This document shows, piece by piece, positions 31,841 to 41,768 of a stretch of 64,000 nucleotides of DNA. The translations under genes were made by a program, and so were the position numbers. Source of the stretch: Isoetes taiwanensis (Eukaryota; Streptophyta; Lycopodiopsida; Isoetales; Isoetaceae); NCBI GenBank assembly GCA_021234155.1, contig JAJEKV010000003.1, forward strand, positions 11,527,819 through 11,591,818, in the 5' to 3' direction. The first letter of the stretch is position 1. Every line of letters begins with the position of its first letter. Below the pieces are notes generated by a model. That model was not told the origin of the DNA, made no database searches, and worked only from the letters and a program-made list of their open reading frames with translations.

Positions 31841-33601
31841 CCTAAGAGTCAGAATGCTCAAAACTTGAGAGCGATCGTTTGCTTGCTCTGAAGAGTTACA
31901 TGAGGTGAGTGATCTTTACGCTGATTGAATTTTTTCATGCTCTTATGGTGTGTTATGTTATTTAGGCTGTCATATTACAGATGTGATACGGCAGTGTGAG
32001 TATATAGTCCATATCTTTGACAGGTTTGTCACAGACCATACCATTGCTGGTTTTATGTGTGAATTTTATCTCATAGACAATTTTTTTATGGTGAGTATGT
32101 TAATGTAGCATCAGAAGATTGGGCAGAGTGCAACTGGAGCCAACATTTTGCAAATGACCTGTACAAGGTGCAATAGATATTCTAGTTGATCCAGACCCTT
32201 TCACTTAGCTCTTAAGAGCTGACGATATTAGTTTCTCTATCTCTCTACCACATTGTGTATGATTAATCCATCAGCTCGTGCAATTAGGCATCTATGTACA
32301 AATTAGAGGTAAGACGTCAGGAATTGCTTTGAGTATTTTGTGCATGCATAGTTCAAATAATTTCACATCTATCCTAATAACTATTTAATTTGAAGTAGTA
32401 CAAATAACCTCTAACTCATTGAGGTTTGTTCGAATGCATTATAGGATCATTGTTTTGCCCATTTGCTTTATTGTGTGTAGTCTATAGCTTTCGATGTTCT
32501 TATGTTAGTTCCATTTTCCTTTGATTTAGGTGATTGTGGCTGCTCTGAATTACATTTGCTGGTGATGGACGGGCACCAGCAGATGCCGGTTGGAAAAGTC
32601 ATTTGTGACTTGTCCTTGCAGGTCTGGCACTAATTATCCTATACGCCACATAGTTAAAACAATGCATAACATGGCTACCTAACAGAAAGTGATTGAAAGA
32701 TTTAAACAAATTGTAGAGACTTTGGGGAAATGACAAAAATTTCAGGATTTAAAACCGGCAGTTGATCAATGGTAAAATATAATACTACTTTAATGTTACG
32801 GAGCCCAATTCAAGTATACCCTGTCCACAAAGGTATTCATCAAGAAAAAGTTATGCCAGTATTTAATGATTTAATATCCAACAATGTTATTATTTTGGTT
32901 CCAATATCACGGTTGTAGTTCATCCTCTGAAACTTGTATACAGTAACATGTGCATATACCGTAATGTGGTGGGTGTGTGCCTATACATATTGCTTTATAG
33001 TGCAATTCAACTTGGTACATAACATGGAATGGGAAGAATGGGAACTAGTCATCTGTTGGTAAACATCCATCTAAATCCATCTAATGAGAAAGCCTACCAT
33101 ATTCTTTACAATCAGTTAAAGAGTACTCATATCAGTTCAAGCTTGTACCCATGCAACAAATTATTTAACCTAGAAGCTTGATCCATGTACTCTACATCAT
33201 CAAACTTCACACCTATGTTTATGTAGCTTGATCCTTGTACTCTACATCATCAAACTTCACACCTATGTTTATGTAGTACAGGCTATTTGCAATAAGGTCT
33301 TCACTCTAAAACCTGAATCATCATGCAGTGACTGATTACCTTCCATGTTGAATGCATAATATTCACAATCCTTTCTCAAGTCCACTATGAACCTAGCATT
33401 TTTCATGTGGTAGAGTGTGCTGCCATAAAACGAAAATCACTAGACCTTACGCACTTACTTCGATTGCTTTGACCAGAGAGTCTATTGCTTCCTCTATAAT
33501 AGTTGACTGCAGCTCCCCAAATGTGGCTTTCAAGAGAGAAATAGACTTCCATACATCATTCACACCTATGTTTATGTAGTACAGACTATTTGCAATAAGG
33601 T
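31841..33601. other. Spacer with short local duplications
   Basis: AT-rich and without a credible gene. A unit of about 51 bp (CTTGATCC...TTTATGTAG) is tandemly repeated at about 33176-33277. A segment of about 145 bp at 33290-33435 is repeated at 33597-33740, where it overlaps the 3' part of the gene remnant below. This suggests that the remnant was partly duplicated in place. Confidence 0.6.
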
Positions 33602-34793
33602 CTACACTCTAAAAGTTGAATCATCATGCGGTGACTGATTGCCTTCCATATCCATGCTGAATGTATAATATTCGCAATCCTTTCTCAAGTCCACTATGAA
33701 CCTACATTTTTCATGTGGTAGAGTATACTGCCATACTGCATAACATGCCATCATTTCGAGAAGAGAGGTTAAAATCAGTAGCCCTGTACTTGATCTAGTA
33801 ACTCGGCAAATAAGATATGTAGATCTCACAAACAACATTGTTGCTCCTCAAGTACGCCATATGGCCTTTTTGGCCGATAAAAATGCAGTCACTAATAGAG
33901 CATTGTTTAAAAATCTATCGTCAATGCACAGTTTCACCTTGAGCTTGGCTTCCTCTACTTGCTCGGGTGAAATGCATCCCAGTATCATCCATGCTTCTAC
34001 TGATATAGGTGCCAATGCACCAAAATTTTTTGACCTCCAAATACTTTGGTTGTATAGAGCACCATTGCTTTCAACATGTCTGGCATGAATAATAGGAAAC
34101 TTAATGCTGTTAACCAAAGTCAAACAGGATTCATTACCATCAATGTTGCTAATACCACTTTTAGCCTTGATGGCAGCCTTATCTTGGTCAGAAAAGAGCA
34201 TTTATCCAAAAGGATCATTATCTGCACTGAGCATTTTGCAGTTGTCCATACTTTCAGTTTGCACAATACAATCTCCTTCTTTAGACTGGACTTTAATATT
34301 ATTTGCATTGTTAAGTGCAGTAATTCCCTTCATGAAGTCCGACTTAGCAATGTCGTCTTTAAGTGTCCAATCACCAATTTGTGCAGGTAGTTTATCATAT
34401 AGGGCATCCACCATAGTATTAACCTCGTCCCACTCATTCAAGGTCCCATTAATCATAGGTATTAGTTTCAGCCAGTTGCTAAAACCAAAATGACTCACGA
34501 GGGGAGTATCCATTTGGTCCTTTGGGAGCTTCTTTTTCCAGAATTTTTTGATGTACCTTGTCATGTTTGATACAGCATAACAGGGTTTGAACCGCATTGT
34601 TGGGATGTTCAATATTATTCTTGTCATAACCCCATCCAACAAGTTCTGAGTTCCAGGTTGGAATCACCAATTTGAACTCTGTTTCTTCCTGATTGTCATA
34701 TTCACCCTGCAATCGTACAATTAGAGATTTGAGTTTTAGAGATATCAAAGCAAAATCAATGAGATAAAAACAAATATTAGATGGAGTAAGCAA
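33602..34793 (-). pseudogene. Second copy of the unrecognised gene family seen at 9.3-11.4 kb
   Basis: On the minus strand, 34793-34479 reads EFKLVIPTWNSELVGWGYDK, NAVQTLLCCIKH. After a frameshift near 34590, 34560-34202 reads SHFGFSNWLKLIPMINGTLN, VDALYDKLPAQIGDW. These match FVPPTWNKELTALGY, AVQTILSCIK, SEWIKILPALNK and IYEDLPGKIYQW of the plus-strand copy. Downstream frames (33848-34201 and 33602-33838) continue with coding-like sequence separated by single stops. This copy therefore extends beyond the point where the other is truncated. The family is unknown to me. Confidence 0.5.
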
Positions 34794-35416
34794 TCACATT
34801 AGCAAATCTTTACTAAGGAATTATGGCAGCACTGGTAAGACCAATGCACAGAAGTATCATGAAAAAAACCTGGCTTGAACTAGTAAAAACTAGCTCAAAC
34901 ATCAGCATTGGTCAATCCCTCTGCTGTCTTATCTGGCCATACAAGAACACAGTCTAAGATGATACCATTTTTACAAAGTAATGGATTTGCTACTGTTATT
35001 ACCACTATCTAACTGAACATACAATCTCTTGTTCTATTATAGTATATTATGCCTTGTAAACTAAGGCATATTATGTCGAGATACTATATTACCAAGAGTC
35101 TATAAGTCATGACTATCATAGTTCACAGGTTGTGTCTAGATTTCAGTTTTCATGCTCAACAAAGAAGCTGATAGAAAGGTAGACTAGAAAGATGTTTAAT
35201 ACATCCACAAGGCAGCATATTGCAAATATAACCCTGACATAACTTAATGTAACATCAAGTTAGGTTATAGATTAACATGTGCTAGATGCAGTATACACTA
35301 TTTACTTACTTTTAGTTTCAGAGTGTATTGAAAAGTGCATGCTATAAGAAGATCATACTTCTGTTCTGTAATGAGCCAGCTTAAATACGTATAATGCTTT
35401 ATCACTTGGTATAGTA
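34794..35416. other. AT-rich spacer
   Basis: About 620 bases with no reading frame, repeat or regulatory signal that I can support. Confidence 0.6.
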
Positions 35417-35990
35417 TGTGTGACGTTCCAACACAGTATATGGTCCTAAGACGTATACTGTACTGCCTCGTCACGCGTACACACCATCCCGACCGACGTG
35501 TACGCCAACGTGTAGCCGAGCAGGTAGCACCCTAGGGGGCAACTTACAAGGTGTGTACACTTATTTATGTGCACATTTACTCATGTGCACATTTATCCAT
35601 GTGTACACATTTACCCATGTGGACACTTTATGCCACCTAGTTAATAAAGGCAAGTGGGCCATACCCAATTATCCCACATGCTTAAAGGGATAATGGGAAA
35701 CCCTAGCCCTAACCCTTAGTCTATATAGGTAAAGGGAACCCTAACTTTCTATTTTCGTCCACAAGCTTTCTAGGGCTTTGTTTTGCTTGCTCCAGGAGCC
35801 AAACTCGCATCCCAAACTCTGCCTGAGTAGTTTAGCTCATCAGTTTCCCCTTCTAGCTTCATCTTCTAGCAGTTCAGCAGCATGGTCGAGTTCAGAGCAA
35901 GAGGAGCGAGCCAAGGATCAGGTATTTTGTCAATTCAATAGTCTAATCCGCCTCCCAGACACTGAATAAGTAGGTTTAGCCTATTGAATT
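35417..35990 (+). promoter_or_regulatory. LTR-like or promoter segment with teloboxes and a TATA box
   Basis: It begins TGTGACGTTCC, a common style for plant LTR starts. It contains five imperfect units of CATGTG(T/C)ACATTTA (35551-35632), AACCCTAGCCCTAACCC telobox-like sequence at about 35699-35717, and CTATATAGG at about 35722, followed by a C/T-rich leader. The short frame from 35778 (Ser-rich) has no known family. A solo LTR or a host promoter with first exon are both possible. No target-site duplication was found. Confidence 0.35.
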
Positions 35991-37008
35991 GCCCATAGGT
36001 AATATTTTTCATTTGCTAGCAAATCATGTTCTTAAACGTCAACATGTAACATTTTTGAAATAAAACAATCAAATGTTTTGTGGAAAATAAGTGTTGTTAT
36101 AGCACTCCACGATATTTATGCAGAAGCACTTATCCTCTATAGAAAGATTGTGAGAACAGTTGCTTGAATATAAATCAACAATTCAAAATGTATAATTTCA
36201 TAGCACAAAAAATCTTTCTCCCAATAATTCGAACTACAAAATCATTGGCAAAGATGTTTAGCTAAGAGACCAATATGCCATGTTGCACTAAAGTTTCATC
36301 TTTTACTTGAAAAAAGAACACCAAAGTCTCCAATTGTTTGGAGCATTTTAGAATGGTTTGGGCAATAACTGGATTGACTTCAATGCTTTAGCATCTTTGA
36401 TTTCCTTATGTTCTGGATTATGCTTAAATGCACCAACTATGTAAGAAGCCATGTTAAGCACAACATTGCCATCACTCTTTTGGTAGCTACCTACTCCTCA
36501 AAGACCTTCCCGTAAATAAGCTCTTAAGAAAATGCAAAAATCAATATTCGCTGAGAAAGCTAACTATTTGTCAGTTACGACCTCGAATATGAGTAAACTT
36601 TTTGCATCTAATAATCTTGCCGATCGAGGTAGTTTACATAATACCTTATGTTCACCAATTGGCCTTCCTTTCATCAACAAAATTTCTAAAGACCATATTT
36701 CTCCTCTACGTCCATTCCAAATAGTTTTTCGGCATGTTATGGTTTTGTTGTATTCCATGTTTTGCTGAATAACTTGAACAGACGTTGGGAGGATGCTTTC
36801 AAGTCCATATATGACTGGTTGAATCATGCAGGACAAAAAGGAACATTGTAAACTTACCCAAAAAGATCACAAAAAAGCAGGCTCATTACATTGCAATTTG
36901 AAGCATTGTTATAGGAAAACACTCCAGCAACTACATGGCAAGCTTGGCAACCAAGATTTGCAACATTACGATTTTCTTTCAAGAAAAAGTTGTACAACCA
37001 TGACAATA
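35991..37008. other. Spacer with a possible retroelement scrap
   Basis: The only long frame is 36564-36836 on the minus strand (QPVIYGLESILPTSVQVIQ), which faintly resembles a retroelement pol segment but is too short to assign. Nothing else is supported. Confidence 0.4.
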
Positions 37009-37462
37009 TGTAACGTTCCTAACCGACATGCCCTTAACCAACTGGGCAAAACCGTCTAGACATTTATGAGTAGTCGCTTCTACCCATTTATGCCGATGTC
37101 TCGGGAACGCCCCACAGGCACATTCAAGGTTCGAATACTCGAGCGGTCTACCATGGGCCCGTTACAGTCTCTCCCACTAGAACTATGCTCGTCCTCGAGC
37201 ATCCAAGGCTATACCATGTCACAATGATTACCAAGTCTTTGCAAATTACCCATGCATATAGGCACCCATGGAGACTCGAACTCGAGACCTGCTCTGGTAC
37301 CAACTGTAACGTTCCTAACCGACATGCCCTTAACCAACTGGGCAAAACCGTCTAGACATTTATGAGTAGTCGCTTCTACCCATTTATGCCGATGTCTCGG
37401 GAACGCCCCACAGGCACATTCAAGGTTCGAATACTCGAGCGGTCTACCATGGGCCCGTTACA
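37009..37462 (-). mobile_element. TRIM retrotransposon with identical LTRs
   Basis: Two 158 bp direct repeats (37009-37166 and 37305-37462), identical by eye, have TGTAACG...CGTTACA ends and flank a 138 bp interior. The whole is bordered by a 5 bp target-site duplication, CAATA, at 37004-37008 and 37463-37467. On the minus strand TGGTACCAGAGCAGG follows the LTR after a short spacer, matching a tRNA-Met type primer-binding site, and a purine tract (AGTGGGAGAGAC) precedes the other LTR. It is too small to code for protein, so it must move with enzymes from another element. LTR identity implies recent insertion. Confidence 0.93.
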
Positions 37463-39540
37463 CAATACTGCTAGTATAATTACTAGTAACCTAGCAACAA
37501 TATGCTTTTCTTTCTGTAATTGTATAAACTATGTCATAGCCTACAGGATTGAATAGCATGCATGTATAAAGACTTAAGAGGATCCATTTACCAGTCGGAT
37601 CCGAGAGTTTCCAAAGGAGGCAGAATCTAAATGTTCAAGTAGCAAGCATGTAAAGCTAAAAATGCAATAGGATTATAAACAGAGAGCAACAATATCCATA
37701 GCGAAGGTACGAATTTTGGAAAGGAGGCTTTGATACTGCAACCACGTGCAAAAATCAGCCTCAATTGGAAATGCATAGACGCCATAAACCCTTGCAATCA
37801 TTGTATTCTTGTGCAGGCATTCTCAAATGCTTGCCAAGCACCATCTATATGTTCCAAAATTTTGCATGCATAATTGCATATCCACAATTACACAATTACA
37901 ATGTAACACAACTTCTACTGGTCAAGAGCTCAAATAGTGGCACATGCACTTAAGACATTCATGCTTAGCGCTTCCAGTTGCATTTGCCTAAGAAGGCATT
38001 AATCATTTTCCTCTATTTCTGTATGTTATACGAACAGATGAACTCTGCCTAAAAGGCATTAATGCCTAAGGTCATTTTCCTCCATTTCTGCATGTTATAC
38101 AAACAGACGAACTATGCGAATGCAAATGGCATCATTTCCTCCTCAACTTTGTGCAGCCTTTGTGGTTTATATATTTTATTTTAAGGTTGAACCAGATGTT
38201 ATAGTCCAGCCACTTCCATTTTATGAAGTTTTTCAGGAAAATTATCTTGGCACAAGTGCTAAAAAATGGTTTCTAATCTGGATTCAACTTCAACCAAGAG
38301 CTTTTTACAATAGACCACAAATGTGCATCTCCCATGAACAATTTCTACGAGTTAAATTTTGGCTAGACACCTGGGCAAAAAGTTCGTGTAATGCCAAACA
38401 AAAATGTAATCTAAGACCAATATACAATAGTGGAACACCTCAGAAGTACATAAATTTCGAACATACCATCATGGCAAGCTTGGATGGTGATTGGTAAAAG
38501 CTGGGTTACATTAAACTGATGAGGTTGTCGGGTCATGTACACCAATTAAAAAATAGAACAATCAAGAAGATAAGATTCTTTCCAAGGAAGTGTGACCCAA
38601 CCTGGATCTATCACTGCAAATATGGGTAAAAGTTAAAAAATAATAGCTGATAGTGAAGAGTTTAAGTGTTTGAATGGAAAAACCAATTCATCTGTGAATC
38701 ATGTAAACGTTGTAAGGGTAAGAAATTGCCATGGTCAGTTCCTTATGATTGTATCTGTTGCTGCTTTTTCATACTGTGCATAGATCTTTCTAGCTTTGCT
38801 TGTTTTTTGCAGCCTATGTTCCGAAATTTTGCATGCATAATTCTACAATTACACAACTACAATGTAACACAACTTCTACTGGTCAAGAGCTCAGACAATG
38901 GCATATACACTTAAGACATTCATGCGTAGCACTTCCAGTTGCATTTGCCTAAAAGGCATTAGTGCCTAAAGTTATTTTCCACTATTTCTGCATGTTATAC
39001 GAACGGATGAACTTTGCCTAAAAGGCATTAATGCCTAAGATCATTTTCCTCTATTTTTGCATGTTATACGAACAGACGAAATGTGCCAATGCAAATGGCA
39101 TCATTTCCTCCTCAATTTTGTGCAGTCTCCATGGTTTGTATATTTTATTTCAAGGTTGAACCTGATGTTACAGTCCAGCCACTTCCATTTTATGAAGTTT
39201 TTCAGGAAAATTGCCTTGGCATAGGTGCTCAAAGATTGGTGTGACCCAACCTGGATCTATCACTACAAATATGGGTAAAAGTCCGATAGTGAAGAATTTA
39301 ACTGTTTGAATGGAAAAACCAATTCATCTGCGAATCATGTAAATGTTGTAAACGTAAAAAACTGCCACGATCAGTTCCTTGTGATTCTATCTGATGCTGC
39401 TTTTTCATACTGTGCATAGATCTTTCTAGCTTTGCTTGTTTTTTCCTTCTACGATTTAACATAGAAGCTTGATCCTTGCACTCTACAGCATGAAACTTCA
39501 TGTCGGTTAAGGCGGTTCGAATAGCAGTGATCGGCAACAG
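37463..39540. repeat. Local tandem duplication of about 970 bp with internal minisatellite
   Basis: The segment from about 37850 recurs from about 38818 (TTTTGCATGCATAATT...TGTAACACAACTTCTACTGG and onward through about 39420). The second copy has a deletion near 39230. Within each copy a 60-70 bp unit containing GCCTAAAAGGCATTA and TGCATGTTATACGAAC is repeated two or three times (37987-38110 and 38945-39080). The first copy contains a 127-codon plus frame (38114-38497; VEPDVIVQPLPFYEVF) that the second copy also encodes in part. It may be an exon of a lost gene, but I cannot identify it. Confidence 0.65.
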
Positions 39541-39574
39541 GGCTGACCGCTAGTTTACTGGCAACAGCTAGTTT

Positions 39575-39616
39575 GGCATATTCTAGGCATATGCCAGCAT
39601 ATGCCTAGAATACGCC
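39575..39616. repeat. 20 bp hairpin
   Basis: The arms GGCATATTCTAGGCATATGC and GCATATGCCTAGAATACGCC are reverse complements at 19 of 20 positions with a 2-base loop. Its role is unknown. Confidence 0.85.
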
Positions 39617-39786
39617 AAAAACCCATATGATGAAAGGTTTGCCCTCCTAGGGGCAACCCAAATAAAGGGGAGAAATACCTATAAAGTAGATGGAACAATC
39701 TTAAGCCTTAGACTCTTGGAAAATTTGCCTCTCCCCTATTGATATTCTAAAAGTTGAAATAGTCGCTTTTGATTCTTCTGAATTGA

Positions 39787-40020
39787 TCAATTGCAAGTGA
39801 CTCCTTCAAGCAATACGTCCAACACTTCCTCAAGCTCTAAGGGCAATTCCTTATCCTTGAACTTAAGAAGGCGATGATCCTGCAAACTAATTGCTTCGTT
39901 AGAGGCGTAATGCTTTAACAAGCTAACACGAGAAACTTTGTGCACTCTTAAGCCTGGTAGGAGCTCGAGATTCCCCACTTTTTTTATTAACCCAAATGGT
40001 ACAGCCCATCTTGTGGCTAA
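39787..40020 (-). pseudogene. gypsy integrase C-terminal fragment
   Basis: The minus strand reads KLATRWAVPFGLIKKVGNLE (partly upstream of the frame start), LLPGLRVHKVSRVSLLKHY and then an acidic tail. The HKVSRVSLLKHY motif is the conserved C-terminal block of gypsy integrases (HxVFHVSxLK). The downstream plus-strand motif TGGTATTAAAGCC near 40232 resembles a primer-binding site but belongs to the opposite orientation. This is a fragment only. Confidence 0.6.
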
Positions 40021-40239
40021 CTTTTTTGTATTCGAAATTTTTCCTTCTTGACTGCTAGCTATCTTTAATAGTTAAGCTCAAGAAAGCTAGCAGTCAAGAC
40101 AATTAGTTGGATCTAAAGATAGATACAGTGCGCCTAGCTAGGAGAATGTTCGTGTGCCAAAAGTTCTTGCCTTGCTGATATAACCCTTGCTTGAAGTTTA
40201 TCACGCAACTCGTGGATCCATTGCTATCAAGTGGTATTA

Positions 40240-41019
40240 AAGCCAAGTCGAAAAAATTCGTGTCCAGGTTATGGATGACTTTGAGGAGGGTTAAAATTCC
40301 TTGTAAGCAATTATAGAATTCTCTATTCCTGTTTTTCCTATGATTTTCATGACATATTATGGAGATTAGAAACTAGAATATTAAACGAAGAACTAGATTA
40401 TTTGTGGCAAAGCCTAGAATAAGCTTACCTTTAAGAAATGTGAAGAATTGTTCTAACTAAAGAATTGATTAGAAGGGTCGTTAAAGTATGAACGCTAAAT
40501 GAACTGGAATGCAGAGCAATTTGATATTTTAACTATCATGACTGAGTTATCTGACTCTTTAACCATCCGCTAGTGATGCAAACTTGTTTAGATTTCGGAA
40601 GAGATAGATGCCAGATAACTTTTGCATACCGTTGAATCCTTCCATATATAAAAATATTGTTTTACCCAGTGTTCCTGACATGGAAACATGTCGATGCATA
40701 GAGCACAGAGGCATGTTGACATGCCAGGAATGTTGGGTAAACCAACATTCTTATATACATAACTGCAGGTTAAGATCTATTCCGTGGGAGCTAAATCTCA
40801 TCTAGAATGCAAGTAAATCAAACAAAATGCTAGATAAATTAGTCAGAATGCAAGTAAATCAACCAAAATTCAAGTAAATCGCCGAAATGCAAGTAAATAA
40901 GCTAGAATGCTCACCAAAATGGAAGAATGGCAACGGCCCTAATTTTTTGTTGTGGTTTCTGATAAAGAAAATATATCATGTGGCATCAGGTGATTGGATT
41001 TCACGGCAGAATGAAGCCT
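40240..41019. other. Spacer left of the L1 insertion
   Basis: No coding sequence is supported. A short unit AAATGCAAGTAAATC(A) is repeated imperfectly four or five times at 40807-40905. Confidence 0.6.
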
Positions 41020-41110
41020 AACTTGCTTTTACGGTCTTTTGATAACACTAAGCTGACACATGGTCATCTGAAGATGTCGTGTGCGCCTAAAATCTTGATT
41101 TTTTTGTCTT

Positions 41111-41584
41111 TTGCCCCCAAAAGTCGTTCAAACCATTTTCTTGGCAACTCTTGCTGAAGAATGCCCGATCTCACCTGGTTGTAACCCGAATTACTTTGGA
41201 TTGGGAGCTAGCCTGGTAGGGGCTAGCATTTCACTGTGTCTAACATGCAAAGATCTATCTATGGATACCAGAATTTTTGCAATTCTGAAACAGGAGGACA
41301 GATTATCTTGTGGTTTTCTAATTGGTCGTTCCTCTGATCTCTGGCACTCTCTCATCAATAGAGGCATCTTTCCTCATCGAAACTTTCAACTTGAATATTC
41401 TTTTGTCCCGGGTTGTGAAGAATTTGAGATACAAATTACGGATTCTTGGATTGAGGAATTCATTGGTACCAAAAATATTGAAGCTACAACTACTATTCGG
41501 GCATACTCAGAGCATCTAGACACAAGGATCACCATTAAATTGTACCCGGAAACAGAATTGGGAGATTTCTCTTCGTCAAATTAG
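41111..41584 (+). CDS. Upstream ORF of the L1 (unknown)
   Basis: A 157-codon frame begins about 80 bases inside the element and ends about 185 bases before ORF1. It contains LVGASISLCLTCKDL, DSWIEEFIGTKNIEATTTI and ends with a hydrophilic tail. Its composition looks like real protein (few rare residues, mixed secondary structure), but I recognise no domain. It may be an ORF0-like protein or the N-terminal remnant of a longer ORF1. Confidence 0.45.
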   Translation: MPPKVVQTIFLATLAEECPISPGCNPNYFGLGASLVGASISLCLTCKDLSMDTRIFAILKQEDRLSCGFLIGRSSDLWHSLINRGIFPHRNFQLEYSFVPGCEEFEIQITDSWIEEFIGTKNIEATTTIRAYSEHLDTRITIKLYPETELGDFSSSN

Positions 41585-41768
41585 GCAAAATGATGGTGAT
41601 AACATTTCTGGCAATGATGGCTTTGAGGGGATTAATCACTCATCTCTTTAATAGATAGATGTTTTGTGTCTCTTTCAAGCCAATCTCTGTTAATTTCTTC
41701 ATCCCCTTTCAAATTTTCCCTTCTCTGCGCTATTTATGTCCCTTGTTGTTTTCTCCTGATCATTTTCA

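Noticed and set aside
37272-37345. A tRNA gene on the minus strand
   Set aside because: A- and B-box-like sequences exist, but no cloverleaf with paired acceptor stem can be drawn, and the segment crosses an LTR-primer-site border.
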